A stretch of DNA of 64,000 nt, from assembly GCA_002280555.1 (NCBI GenBank), contig NCEE01000011.1, positions 1-64,000 of the forward strand, read 5' to 3'. The DNA is from Sphingomonas sp. 32-62-10. GTDB lineage: Bacteria > Pseudomonadota > Alphaproteobacteria > Sphingomonadales > Sphingomonadaceae. Made by a program: the position numbers and the translations under genes. This document shows, in pieces, positions 1 through 8,018 of the stretch (its first letter is position 1; each line of letters begins with the position of its first letter). The notes under the pieces were generated by a model. The model was not told the DNA's origin, did not search any database, and saw nothing but the letters and a program-made list of their open reading frames with translations.

Positions 1-206
1 GCGCGGGCATGATCGGCAAGCTCGCGCAAATGCATGTTGCACGGCGTTACCGTCGACCAGCTGTTGACGATCGCTACCATTGGCTTGGCCATGGCTTCAT
101 CATCGATCCCGGCGGCGCGCAGCATCGCGCGGGCAGGCGCCCGTGCTGCCCCTTCAAGCAGTTGGCGCGAGGGGAGGGCAGGCTGAGTGGCAACGGAATC
201 GGTCAT
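1..206 (-). CDS. ilvD: Dihydroxy-acid dehydratase, N-terminal part (runs off window)
   Basis: Partial gene; the start codon is ATG at 206 and the coding region continues beyond base 1. The 68 visible residues contain VTPCNMHLRELADHA (about residues 53-66), the iron-sulphur-cluster cysteine region of the IlvD/Edd family; C56 is the likely cluster ligand. IlvD removes water from 2,3-dihydroxy-isovalerate or -methylvalerate, the third common step of valine, leucine and isoleucine synthesis. It is divergent from leuB, 137 bp away, so the two probably share a regulatory region. The N-terminus (LLEGAARAPARAMLRAAG) differs from the usual proteobacterial form with a GRNMAGAR motif, so this may be a second, divergent IlvD. 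An Edd-type dehydratase is less likely given the leu neighbours. Confidence 0.8.
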   Translation of the reverse strand, partial: MTDSVATQPALPSRQLLEGAARAPARAMLRAAGIDDEAMAKPMVAIVNSWSTVTPCNMHLRELADHAR

Positions 207-343
207 TACGGCGCTTTCGAGAGCGTGGTCGGCAGGAAATTTTCCATCGCATCAACGATGGTCTTGCGCAATATTAGTTTGCTGGTGCATCGACGCGCGG
301 CTCTGCTAGGGGCGTCATGTCATAAGGGCGAATAGGAAATCTG

Positions 344-1438
344 GTGGAAACGACCGTGACCGTCATCGACGCACCTGCCGGTGTGCAACCCCGATCTTTC
401 ACGATCGCGGTACTGCCGGGCGATGGCATTGGCCCCGAAGTAGCGCGGGAGGCGATTGCGTGTCTCGCGATCCTTTCTGACGCGCACGGTTTCAGCCTGC
501 GCTTTACCGATTACCCGTTTGGCGGTGCCGCGATCGACGCTCATGGCGATCCGCTGCCCGCCGCAACATTGGGCGCAGCACGGTCAGTCGATGCGATCCT
601 GATGGGGGCGATCGGCGGGCCGCAATGGGCGGGACTCGCCCAGACGCCCGAAGCTGGTCTCTTGCGGCTACGCAAGGAGCTGGGACTGTTCGCCAATCTG
701 CGCCCAGCCCGAATGATTGCGGGGATGGAGCATTTGTCGCCGCTAAAGGCCGAACTGGTCACCGGGATCGACATTCTGGTGGTGCGCGAGCTGACCGGCG
801 GGCTTTATTTCGGCGCGCATGTGCTGGAGGACGACCATGCCAGCGATGTTTGCGCCTATAGCCGCGCCGAGATCGAGCGGATCGCTCATGTTGCGTTCCG
901 GGCGGCGCAGGCACGGTCCGGCCGCGTCACCTCGGTCGACAAGGCTAATGTGCTGGCCTCGTCGAAGCTGTGGCGGCGGGTAGTGATCGAGGTCGCGGCA
1001 GGATATCCGGACGTTGCGCTCGACCATCTTTATGTCGATGCCGCCGCGATGGAGTTGATCAAGAATCCCCGGCGTTTTGACGTGATCCTGACCGAGAATT
1101 TGTTCGGCGATATCCTGTCAGACGAACTCTCGGTGATCCCCGGATCGATCGGTCTGCTCGGCTCTGCGAGCACGGGGAGCGGCGGGGGCGGGCTGTACGA
1201 GCCGATCCACGGGTCTGCCCCTGATATCGCCGGGCAGGACCGAGCCAATCCGGCCGGCATGATGGAGAGCGCGGCGATGATGCTTGAGATGCTGGGAGAA
1301 GCGGCTGCAGCCGAAGAGCTTCGGCAGGCCGTGCGCGACACGCTGCTCGATGGCATTCGCACTGCTGACCTGGGCGGCACCGCACGGTGCAGCGAATTTG
1401 GAGAGGCGGTGCGCCGCCGTTTGGCGACGCAATCGTGA
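344..1438 (+). CDS. leuB: 3-isopropylmalate dehydrogenase
   Basis: The 364-residue protein is of normal length for LeuB and oxidatively decarboxylates 3-isopropylmalate to 2-oxoisocaproate with NAD in leucine synthesis. GDGIGPE lies at about residues 26-32, the substrate-binding LLRLRKELGLFANLRP stretch near 105-120, the metal-binding ENLFGDILSDE near 252-262 and the NAD-binding IHGSAPDIAG near 288-297. The start is GTG at 344, preceded by an AGGAAA ribosome-binding site. The stop overlaps the GTG of leuC by 4 bases, so leuB-leuC-leuD are translationally coupled. The order leuB first, with ilvD divergent, is unusual; leuB more often follows leuCD. A tartrate/D-malate dehydrogenase paralogue is possible but unlikely beside leuCD. 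Confidence 0.92.
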   Translation: METTVTVIDAPAGVQPRSFTIAVLPGDGIGPEVAREAIACLAILSDAHGFSLRFTDYPFGGAAIDAHGDPLPAATLGAARSVDAILMGAIGGPQWAGLAQTPEAGLLRLRKELGLFANLRPARMIAGMEHLSPLKAELVTGIDILVVRELTGGLYFGAHVLEDDHASDVCAYSRAEIERIAHVAFRAAQARSGRVTSVDKANVLASSKLWRRVVIEVAAGYPDVALDHLYVDAAAMELIKNPRRFDVILTENLFGDILSDELSVIPGSIGLLGSASTGSGGGGLYEPIHGSAPDIAGQDRANPAGMMESAAMMLEMLGEAAAAEELRQAVRDTLLDGIRTADLGGTARCSEFGEAVRRRLATQS

Positions 1439-2868
1439 GCATTCCCCCCAAGACGCTCTATGAAAAAATCTGGGACGCCCATGTCGTCGAGCGCCGGGTA
1501 GATGGCACCTGCCTGATTTATATCGACCGGCATCTGGTCCACGAGGTTACCTCACCCCAAGCATTTGAGGGGCTGCGGCTGGCGGGCAGGCGGGTGCGCC
1601 GCCCCGATCTGACGCTGGCGGTGCCCGATCATAATGTGCCGACCACGCCGCGGATCGATGCAGCGGGCAAGCGGTTGCCGATTGCTGATCCGGCGAGTGC
1701 GGCGCAGCTGGCCGCACTTGAGGCCAATGTCGCCGATTTCGACATCCCTTATTTCTCCGCGACCGCCGCCGAGCAGGGCATCGTCCATGTCATCGGTCCG
1801 GAGCAGGGCTTTACGTTGCCGGGAACGACGCTCGTCTGCGGCGATAGTCATACCGCCGCGCATGGTGCGTTGGGAGCGCTTGCCTTCGGGATCGGCACCA
1901 GCGAGGTCGAGCATGTTCTCGCCACCCAGACCCTGCAGCTCACCCCTTCCAAAACGATGGAAGTGCGCGTCGATGGCGCGCTCGGCCCAGGCGTGACGCC
2001 CAAGGACCTGATCTTGACGATTGTCGGCCTGATCGGCGCGGCGGGCGGGGCAGGTTATGTCATCGAATATCGCGGCAGCACGTTTGAGGCGATGAGCATC
2101 GAAGGGCGACTGACGGTGTGCAACATGTCGATCGAAGCGGGCGCGCGGTCGGGCCTGATCGCGCCGGATGAAACGACCTTCGCCTATCTCGCCGGGCGGC
2201 CGATGGCGCCGGCGGGAACGGACTGGGACCGGATGGTCGAATACTGGCGGACGTTAAAGACTGATGATGGTGCGCGGTTCGACAAGAGTATCGCGATCGA
2301 TGCCACCAGCATTGCACCGAGCGTTACCTGGGGCACCAGCCCCGACGATGTTGTAGGCGTCGGCGGTTCAGTGCCCGATCCCGAGAGCTTTGCCGATCCC
2401 GCCAAGCGCGCTGCCGCTATCAAGGCGCTCGACTATATGGGGCTCACCCCCGGCACCTTGATGACCAATATCGCGGTCGAGCATGTGTTCATCGGCAGCT
2501 GTACGAACAGTCGGATCGAGGATCTGCGCGCCGCCGCCACGGTGCTGCAAGGTCGCCATATCCATCCGCGCATCCGCCAGGCGCTGGTCGTGCCGGGGTC
2601 AGGGCTGGTGAAGCGCCAGGCCGAGGCAGAGGGGCTCGACCGCATCTTCATTGATGCCGGGTTCGATTGGCGCGAGCCGGGCTGTTCGATGTGCCTGGGG
2701 ATGAACCCAGACAAGGTGCCGCCGGGCGAGCGCTGCGCTTCCACCTCCAACCGCAATTTCATGGGGCGGCAGGGGCCGGGCGCACGCACGCATTTGTTGT
2801 CGCCGGCGATGGCGGCAGCAGCGGCGGTGAACGGCCATTTGAGCGATGTGCGGGAGATGATGGCATGA
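1435..2868 (+). CDS. leuC: 3-isopropylmalate dehydratase, large subunit
   Basis: Aconitase-family iron-sulphur enzyme (477 residues) that isomerises 2-isopropylmalate to 3-isopropylmalate together with LeuD. It begins with the family's TLYEKIWDAHVV motif at residue 6. CGDSHTAAHG is near residue 135, GSCTNSR near 354 and GCSMCLGMN near 414; the three cysteines near 356, 416 and 419 would hold the [4Fe-4S] cluster. I chose GTG at 1435 because an upstream in-frame ATG at 1387 would add 16 non-conserved residues inside leuB, while 1435 gives the usual length and a GTGA overlap with leuB. It overlaps leuD by 4 bases. Confidence 0.93.
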   Translation: MSIPPKTLYEKIWDAHVVERRVDGTCLIYIDRHLVHEVTSPQAFEGLRLAGRRVRRPDLTLAVPDHNVPTTPRIDAAGKRLPIADPASAAQLAALEANVADFDIPYFSATAAEQGIVHVIGPEQGFTLPGTTLVCGDSHTAAHGALGALAFGIGTSEVEHVLATQTLQLTPSKTMEVRVDGALGPGVTPKDLILTIVGLIGAAGGAGYVIEYRGSTFEAMSIEGRLTVCNMSIEAGARSGLIAPDETTFAYLAGRPMAPAGTDWDRMVEYWRTLKTDDGARFDKSIAIDATSIAPSVTWGTSPDDVVGVGGSVPDPESFADPAKRAAAIKALDYMGLTPGTLMTNIAVEHVFIGSCTNSRIEDLRAAATVLQGRHIHPRIRQALVVPGSGLVKRQAEAEGLDRIFIDAGFDWREPGCSMCLGMNPDKVPPGERCASTSNRNFMGRQGPGARTHLLSPAMAAAAAVNGHLSDVREMMA

Positions 2869-3458
2869 TTCCCGTCGAGCGCGTCGAGGGGCGAGCGATA
2901 CCGCTCGGCCTCGCCAATATCGATACCGATGTGATCATCGCGGCCGAGCATCTGAAGACGGTCACACGGGCGGGGCTTGGCGATCATGCGCTGGCCTCGC
3001 TGCGGCGGGTGCCGGGCAATGTCATTGACGACCCTGCGCATGCGGACGCGACGATCTTGATCGCGGGCGCCAATTTCGGCTGCGGATCGAGCCGTGAGCA
3101 CGCCGTCTGGGCGTTGATGGACCGCGGGATCACGGCCGTCATCGCGGCTTCCTTTTCGGATATCTTTTCAGGCAATGCCTTTAAGAACGGCATGGTCACT
3201 GCGGTGCTGCCGCAGGACGCGATTGACCGGCTGATGGCGGTCGCGGCAACCGATCCGATCACGATCGATTTGACGACGATGACGGTGACGACGCCGTTCC
3301 AGGATCGCTTCACCTTTGAGCTTGATGCGTTTCGGCGTGATTGCCTGCTCCACGGCACCGACGAGATCGCGCTGACCCTGGCCAGCGATGCCGCCATTGC
3401 CGCTTATGAGGCGACCGCACCAGGGCTGGTCTTTACGCCCCGGGCCGCGCGCGGCTGA
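2865..3458 (+). CDS. leuD: 3-isopropylmalate dehydratase, small subunit
   Basis: The 197-residue swivel-domain partner of LeuC completes isopropylmalate isomerase. The N-terminal region has the family pattern PLGLANIDTDVIIAAEHLK, and the substrate-contacting ANFGCGSSREHA lies near residues 69-80. Start ATG at 2865 overlaps the leuC stop (ATGA); the longer open frame back to 2667 lies inside leuC and is discarded. It is the last gene of the leuBCD unit; the following 156 bp to the convergent marR gene hold no convincing terminator, only the short palindrome GATCGGCCGATC just after the stop. Confidence 0.93.
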   Translation: MIPVERVEGRAIPLGLANIDTDVIIAAEHLKTVTRAGLGDHALASLRRVPGNVIDDPAHADATILIAGANFGCGSSREHAVWALMDRGITAVIAASFSDIFSGNAFKNGMVTAVLPQDAIDRLMAVAATDPITIDLTTMTVTTPFQDRFTFELDAFRRDCLLHGTDEIALTLASDAAIAAYEATAPGLVFTPRAARG

Positions 3459-3614
3459 ACCGATCGATCGGCCGATCATGCTGTGTGCGGTTGCCGCTAT
3501 CGCGCGATGAACATTGCCGAAGAGATTTAAAGCAGTTTTCCGTTCAGAAAAATGGATCTGATCCCGCCAAAGTCAGCAATGTTGCTTTGAGGTCAACGCG
3601 CCATAGGCGCGTTA

Positions 3615-4073
3615 TCAATCTCGAAAATGGTCAAGAATTTGACGAACATTGCGGAGTTCGGCGGTAGCCTGCGGTAATGCAAGCGCAAGTAGTTTTGGCG
3701 CGATTGGCGCCAGCCCCTTGTCGAGCAGCGCAATGGCATCTGCGTGAAATTTGCGACCTATTTCGGTCAGTTTGACCCGTTTCCCGCGACCGTCGACCGG
3801 ATCTGGCTCGACGCTGATAAACGCGCGCGCTTCCAAAACCTTCAGCGAGTGCGTCATCGTCGCCTTGGTCACCTGCATCGCGGAAGCAAGCTGCTGCGGT
3901 GTTCGATCGTCGCCCAACCGGACCATGTGGTTCATAATCGCGAAATGGGCGACGTGAACGCCTTCGGGAAGTAAACGCTGAAAAAGGGCCGACGATAGCT
4001 GGTTGATGATGCCGATTTCGTTGAAAAAACCGAACAGAATCTCACGTGTGGTCTGTTGCACTTCGGTCGTCAT
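3615..4073 (-). CDS. MarR-family transcriptional regulator
   Basis: The 152-residue protein has a MarR winged-helix domain (about residues 40-110): HFAIMNHMVRLGDDRTPQQLASAM, then recognition helix VTKATMTHSLKVLEARAFI and wing SVEPDPVDGRGKRV. MarR dimers bind palindromes and are usually released by small phenolic or oxidising ligands. I chose ATG at 4073, which overlaps the stop of the upstream nitroreductase gene (ATGA), rather than an in-frame ATG 30 bases earlier inside that gene. It is the last gene of a four-gene operon whose promoter region holds a perfect 34-bp palindrome, so autoregulation of a redox operon is the likely role. The effector is unknown. Confidence 0.85.
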   Translation of the reverse strand: MTTEVQQTTREILFGFFNEIGIINQLSSALFQRLLPEGVHVAHFAIMNHMVRLGDDRTPQQLASAMQVTKATMTHSLKVLEARAFISVEPDPVDGRGKRVKLTEIGRKFHADAIALLDKGLAPIAPKLLALALPQATAELRNVRQILDHFRD

Positions 4074-5221
4074 GCAGCCAACAGCTTTGCCTGAAATGGC
4101 CATCTCGGGCTTGGTGCTGGTGTCGCTCCAAAACCGATCCGGCTCAGCATTTGCACCGTGCCGCCATGGGGGGCGAGCAGCCGGTGCGCGTCGCGGTAAA
4201 GGGACTCCATTTCCGGATATTCTTGCAGTGCCTGGCTGAGCGGATGAAAGGCAATGCCATCACGCGTGGCCGCAAGATTGAGCCTGACCCAATCGCGCCC
4301 CGCTGCGATTTGCGCTTTCCGGCTGTTGTCGCGCGATACCATCCAAATATGCCCCATGGCCGACGACGCATTGTCGAGAACGGCTTTCAGGCCCTGTGCA
4401 TAGCCCGAAGACTTGGGGTCCGCCAATGTCTTGCGATCGAACATCCCGGCAAGCGCCAGGCCTTCGAACAGCGGCCCTGAAAAATCGATCCCGTCCGGTT
4501 GCCGCTCAATCTCGGCACGGCCAATCCGGAACAGGTCAACGCTTTCCTTGAAGGTGCGCGGCGTTTCGACTTCGACGCGCAGCGCCTGCTCGGTCAACGT
4601 ACGCAACCGCGTGATCGAGGCAGAATCGACTGATCCCGTAACTATGTTGCCATGGCGGGCGACGGCGTTCAGTCGGGTTACGCTGGTTGGGGAAACCGCC
4701 TTGGCCGTGTCGAACGGGTCCTTGTTTGAGCGCCGGTCATAGATGTGACGGAACAAGGGATCAGACCGAACTGACGGATCGCGCACAAACCGCGCCACTG
4801 CGACACGGCCGCCGGTCAACCGCGCTGATGTCTCGCCATCCGGAAACAGATCCAGGTCAACGCGGTATCCGCATTGAGCAGCCGCCATGGTCAGCAGTTC
4901 GAGGAAACACCCAAGCCCGATCGTGATCTGCCGATTGAAGGGATCAGTTTGCGGCAGCATCCGGTTGGTATCGACAAATAATGTGATCTGGCCGGGCATG
5001 TGGATGTCGGCAATCCATGGCTGGCGATTGTGTGGGTTGGGCGCGAGGATGGCGTGCGCAAGGGCGTAACGCCGCGGATCGCCGGTCGAGATGGTGCGGG
5101 CATCGGCCCAGGGCGCGAGCGCTGCCACGGGCGTCCGCGTGAGCGAAAACGTGGCGACACTGCCGACTGCGGCCAGAACGATCCCGCCACCGGCGAGTTT
5201 GATGAAGTTGCGTCGTTCCAT
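4070..5221 (-). CDS. Tat-exported Acg-type nitroreductase-family protein
   Basis: The 383-residue protein starts with a twin-arginine signal, ERRNFIKLAGGG, followed by a hydrophobic stretch (about residues 13-28), so it should be folded with its cofactor before export to the periplasm. The rest resembles the Acg/nitroreductase-like FMN family: APNPHNRQPW near residues 60-69, HIYDRRSNKDPFD in the middle, and a C-terminal FGATPAPSPRW segment. Acg proteins bind FMN but often lack the canonical nitroreductase activity. It lies 27 bp downstream of a cytochrome c peroxidase and overlaps marR by 4 bases, suggesting a periplasmic redox function under MarR control. The substrate is not known. Confidence 0.75.
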   Translation of the reverse strand: MERRNFIKLAGGGIVLAAVGSVATFSLTRTPVAALAPWADARTISTGDPRRYALAHAILAPNPHNRQPWIADIHMPGQITLFVDTNRMLPQTDPFNRQITIGLGCFLELLTMAAAQCGYRVDLDLFPDGETSARLTGGRVAVARFVRDPSVRSDPLFRHIYDRRSNKDPFDTAKAVSPTSVTRLNAVARHGNIVTGSVDSASITRLRTLTEQALRVEVETPRTFKESVDLFRIGRAEIERQPDGIDFSGPLFEGLALAGMFDRKTLADPKSSGYAQGLKAVLDNASSAMGHIWMVSRDNSRKAQIAAGRDWVRLNLAATRDGIAFHPLSQALQEYPEMESLYRDAHRLLAPHGGTVQMLSRIGFGATPAPSPRWPFQAKLLAA

Positions 5222-5248
5222 GGTCTTCCTCCTGGGGCGAATTCGGGG

Positions 5249-6244
5249 TTAGCGATCGGTGTCGGTGTCGGTGTTGAGAGTCTGCAGGAACGCGACCAGA
5301 TCGCGCTTTTCCTGTGCCCCCAGATGAACCGGCCGGGTCGCGCCGCGCGCGATGACAGTTTCTGAATAGTGATCGACTACGGCGGCCAAGGTCGGCAGCG
5401 ATCCATCGTGCATGTAAGGCGCGGAGCGCCCGATTTCTCGCAGCGTTGGGGTGCGAAAACGAAAATCCAGTCGGCGTCTGCCGGTGACGCCGCCTCGCCC
5501 GCGATCCGCGCTTGGCAGGCCGATATCGTGGAACTTGCCGTCGCTGAGCAGCGCGCTCGAATGGCAGGAGGCGCAGTTTCCGGGTCCGGCGAAAACCGCG
5601 AAACCGCGCTGCGCCGCCGGGCTGATCGCCGCTGGGTCGCCAGCAATCCAGCGATCGAACGGTGCCCGGCCCGAGACCAAGGTCCGTTGATAGGCCGCGA
5701 GTGCGCGCAGCACATTGCGTTCGTTGATCGTTGGGTCGCGAGGAAAGGCGCGCGCAAAACGGACTCTATAGCCGGCGTCGTCGCGAATCCCGTCAACGGC
5801 GGATCCCGGATGGCGGCCCATTTCTTCGGGATTGATGATCGGTGCCAGCGCCTGTTCTTCAAGCGTTGCGGCGCGGCCATCCCAGAACAGCGCCTTGGCA
5901 TAGCCGACATTGATCAGATTGGGAGTATGTCGTGGCAGCGGCGCACCGCTGCGGCCCATCGCGCGCGCCACCCCGTCGCCATAGGCAAATTCTGCTTGAT
6001 GGCATGTGCCGCACGACTGAGTCCCGTCCACCGACAGTCGCTTGTCGGTGAACAAGTCGCGGCCCAGTGCGATGGTTTCGGGGGAGGGCGGATTATCGCG
6101 GGGCACTGACATCGCGGGCATTGCCGAAAAGCGGCGCTGGGCAAAATCCAAGCCCCGGTCGAGCCCCTCATGGCGATAAGCGCAGCCGCTAACCACCATC
6201 AGTGCCGCTAACGGGAGCAGCCATTGCATTACACGGATCGTCAT
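5249..6244 (-). CDS. Di-haem cytochrome c peroxidase/MauG-family lipoprotein
   Basis: The 331-residue protein starts with a lipoprotein signal (LMVVSGC, lipidated cysteine C21) and carries two haem c sites, CGTCH at residues 78-82 and CASCH at 224-228, the CcpA/MauG layout. Such enzymes reduce hydrogen peroxide with electrons from small cytochromes or oxidise protein-derived cofactors. FWDGRA and the HTPNLINVGYA segment are typical of the family. The start ATG overlaps the stop of a short upstream gene (6241-6378). It heads the larger part of an operon with the nitroreductase and marR. Whether it is a true peroxidase or a MauG-like oxidase cannot be told from sequence alone. Confidence 0.88.
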   Translation of the reverse strand: MTIRVMQWLLPLAALMVVSGCAYRHEGLDRGLDFAQRRFSAMPAMSVPRDNPPSPETIALGRDLFTDKRLSVDGTQSCGTCHQAEFAYGDGVARAMGRSGAPLPRHTPNLINVGYAKALFWDGRAATLEEQALAPIINPEEMGRHPGSAVDGIRDDAGYRVRFARAFPRDPTINERNVLRALAAYQRTLVSGRAPFDRWIAGDPAAISPAAQRGFAVFAGPGNCASCHSSALLSDGKFHDIGLPSADRGRGGVTGRRRLDFRFRTPTLREIGRSAPYMHDGSLPTLAAVVDHYSETVIARGATRPVHLGAQEKRDLVAFLQTLNTDTDTDR

Positions 6245-6378
6245 TGTGTGGCCTCCTGCGCGGATGGCCAGCTGGCTCGAGAAGCGGCAGAATCGACCGG
6301 CAGTAATCCTTCGACAACCGCCAAATACAATGCTGCGACGATAAATCCGGATAGAAACCCTCTGATTTCGGTTTTCAC
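6241..6378 (-). CDS. Small single-span membrane peptide (45 residues), coupled to the peroxidase gene
   Basis: Short GTG-started frame. It encodes a basic/polar start (VKTEIRG), one hydrophobic segment of about 18 residues (FLSGFIVAALYLAVVEGL) and a polar tail, which fits a single-pass inner-membrane peptide or an uncleaved signal anchor. An AGGAC ribosome-binding site lies about 9 bases upstream of the GTG. The TGA overlaps the ATG of the peroxidase gene (ATGA), as in the other junctions of this operon. The 34-bp palindrome ends 16 bases upstream. Function is unknown; an accessory or assembly peptide for the peroxidase is conceivable. Confidence 0.6.
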   Translation of the reverse strand: MKTEIRGFLSGFIVAALYLAVVEGLLPVDSAASRASWPSAQEATQ

Positions 6379-6394
6379 GTACTGCGTCCTACTA

Positions 6395-6428
6395 GTTCGA
6401 TGTCATACTAACAAGTATGACATCGAAC
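6395..6428. promoter_or_regulatory. Perfect 34-bp palindrome, probable MarR operator
   Basis: The arm GTTCGATGTCATACT (6395-6409) is repeated exactly in reverse complement at 6414-6428, with only AACA between. It is AT-richer than its surroundings and has no T-run, so it is not terminator-like. It lies 17 bp before the first gene of the operon that ends with marR. MarR dimers bind such inverted repeats over a promoter, so autoregulation is the simplest reading. Confidence 0.75.
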
Positions 6429-6622
6429 CATGTCTGTCAAGCAGCGACGAACGTGACGTGGAAGCGAACGCTATCGGTGCGCCATCGCCGGGGTGGTCCG
6501 CTGAAATGCTCGAACGAGGCGTAGGAATCACGCATAGTAGCGCCCACCCGACCGAGAGTGCGAAACGCCCTCCGGCTCGCGCCAGATTATCGTAGCGGGT
6601 TCACATCACCGTAATTGAAAAA
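6429..6622. other. Non-coding left flank of the tRNA-Lys island
   Basis: I see no convincing gene here. The stretch joins the operator of the redox operon to the first tRNA-Lys fragment and ends with ATTGAAAA, also found just before the second fragment (8770-8776). Confidence 0.4.
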
Positions 6623-6668
6623 TGGTGGACGCACTTGGGCTCGAACCAAGGACCCGCTGATTAAGAGT
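6623..6668. repeat. tRNA-Lys 3'-end fragment, copy 1 (outer attachment site)
   Basis: These 46 bases are identical to the 3' part of the tRNA-Lys gene at 19292-19367 (forward strand TGGTGGACGCACTTGGGCTC at the start, GATTAAGAGT at the end) and stop in the anticodon arm. The other half of a tRNA is absent, so this is a displaced 3' end left by integration. It is the left end of the first, decayed insertion. Confidence 0.88.
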
Positions 6669-6964
6669 TCGCCTTAAGCTATTGGTATTACTCGGCAAAC
6701 TGTTGCATTACGTTGCTCGGGGCACGCGATTGTGCGGTCTGAGCGTTTGCGGTGCGTTGCGGGCTCTCGCTATCCGTAGCAGCCAATTGTCGGCTTCTGA
6801 TGCCCCGTTGGGACCCCGCTACAGAAAGTAGGGATCTAATTGGTATTGATGAGTATAAAATGCTGGCAAGCTCCAACGATTGTTCGTGGCGCATGCAATC
6901 GAAGACACGCTTATTGTATCAAAGAATATCGATGGATCATCACCGACGAGAAATCAGTTTCCCG
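6669..6964. other. Gene-poor stretch downstream of the FRG gene
   Basis: No frame here has recognisable protein similarity or a good ribosome-binding site. It lies between the first tRNA fragment and the 3' end of the FRG gene and is probably eroded element sequence. Confidence 0.35.
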
Positions 6965-7738
6965 TCATTCAGTCGGGTCCTTGTTCAAAACGTCCTTTGC
7001 GGCTGCTTCCGCAGGGCGAATGGTGTGACGCCATTTCAAGTGTTCACAAAGACCTACCAGATCTGGAAAAAGTTTACCGTGATGTATTCCAAGTCGGAAT
7101 AGGTAGTACTGGATATCCTCTTTCAAATTATTTTTGATCTGGAATTTCGTTAATTCCCAGTCATCTCGCAGGGAATCCGTCATGCAGGTTTCAGGATCTG
7201 ACCGGATAATGAAAAGCCCCTCTTGGTTCTGGAAACGCGGAGAGATGGATCGTGGAAGAAATTTGCGATCTCCGTCGAGTGAGAAGGGCTGACCCTCCAG
7301 CAGTCTAGCATCGGACAGCCGCTTTGGGGCTCTGAGAGCCCAAAGAGCCCCATCTTCGTCAGGATTTTGGGCAACGGCAAAGTATAAAGCAATGAATGGG
7401 TTAAAAGACCAATCCAACAAACGAGTTGGCAGACCGTGGTGCTGCGCTAACGCAAGCCATTCATAATCATTTTGTAGAGCAAGTGCTATAAACGGCGCGG
7501 ACTCACGCTTGAATAAAGAGAATATGCTTTCTTCAAATTTGGCAAACGAAGACTCAGTGTGCTTTTCTCGCCCGATAGCTGGCCGAAGGTCGTAGTTGGC
7601 TTTGGAATGCCCACGGAACACCCACTCGCTGTATCGTTCCCCAAAAAACCTATCTTGAAGTTCCGAGAAGAACTCCTGAAAGTCATCGACCGTCTCAGCA
7701 ACGTGGCTCTTTTTAGTCTTCTTGCTCATCGTCGCCAT
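6965..7738 (-). CDS. FRG-domain protein
   Basis: The product, about 257 residues, carries both signatures of the FRG domain: EWVFRGHSKANYDLRPAIGR near the N-terminus and WLALAQHHGLPTRLLDWSFN about 60 residues later. The domain is named after the conserved Phe-Arg-Gly. Its biochemical role is not firmly established; FRG proteins are frequent in accessory and defence regions. Possible starts are ATG at 7738 or 7729 (MSKKTKK), both inside the 3' end of the upstream XRE gene in another frame; I give 7738. The overlap implies coupled translation of regulator and FRG protein, as in toxin-antitoxin or defence modules. No membrane segment is seen, so it is probably cytoplasmic. Confidence 0.8.
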   Translation of the reverse strand: MATMSKKTKKSHVAETVDDFQEFFSELQDRFFGERYSEWVFRGHSKANYDLRPAIGREKHTESSFAKFEESIFSLFKRESAPFIALALQNDYEWLALAQHHGLPTRLLDWSFNPFIALYFAVAQNPDEDGALWALRAPKRLSDARLLEGQPFSLDGDRKFLPRSISPRFQNQEGLFIIRSDPETCMTDSLRDDWELTKFQIKNNLKEDIQYYLFRLGIHHGKLFPDLVGLCEHLKWRHTIRPAEAAAKDVLNKDPTE

Positions 7739-7958
7739 CAGGTTTGTATTTTGGGAATACATCGGTAATTGCATAGGTTCTATTCGAGAGCTCGTTCAAG
7801 CCCTTGAGGATTTTGAACATTGAGGTAGGTGCTGGCGTACGCTTGCCATTGTAAATTTTGTTGATGGTACCTTCGCTGAGCCCACTAGCCTTGGCCAGCT
7901 GAACTTGCGTAACGCCTTCTTCAGGAAGGATCTTTTTTAGGTTGTTTGTAGCCACCAT
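7713..7958 (-). CDS. XRE-family helix-turn-helix regulator
   Basis: The 81-residue protein is built around one helix-turn-helix: LKKILPEEGVTQVQLAKASGLSEGTINKIYNGKRTPAP (about residues 6-43), with the Q-LAKASGLSEGTI core of the Xre/Cro family. The tail (KPDGDDEQED) is acidic. I chose ATG at 7958 (MVATNN) over an in-frame start 39 bases upstream because the domain begins directly after it. Its 3' end overlaps the start of the FRG gene. A perfect palindrome and a larger inverted repeat lie just upstream and are probably its own operators. Role inferred: repressor of the FRG module. Confidence 0.78.
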   Translation of the reverse strand: MVATNNLKKILPEEGVTQVQLAKASGLSEGTINKIYNGKRTPAPTSMFKILKGLNELSNRTYAITDVFPKYKPDGDDEQED

Positions 7959-7964
7959 TTTTCC

Positions 7965-8018
7965 CACGACTAGCCTTTTCCAGACATGTCTGGACATTTC
8001 AAGATATGGCTAGCCGTG
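7965..8018. promoter_or_regulatory. Nested inverted repeats upstream of the XRE-FRG pair
   Basis: A perfect 14-bp palindrome, CCAGACATGTCTGG, sits at 7980-7993. Around it lies a second inverted repeat, CACGACTAGCC at 7965-7975 and GGCTAGCCGTG at 8008-8018 (one mismatch). GCTAGCCGTG occurs once more at 8080-8089. On the minus strand TTGTCA at 8030-8035 could be a -35 element. This arrangement suits autorepression by the XRE protein. Confidence 0.5.

Noticed and set aside
3485..3667. 60-codon frame between leuD and marR
   Set aside because: No ribosome-binding site or recognisable sequence, and it overlaps the 3' end of marR.
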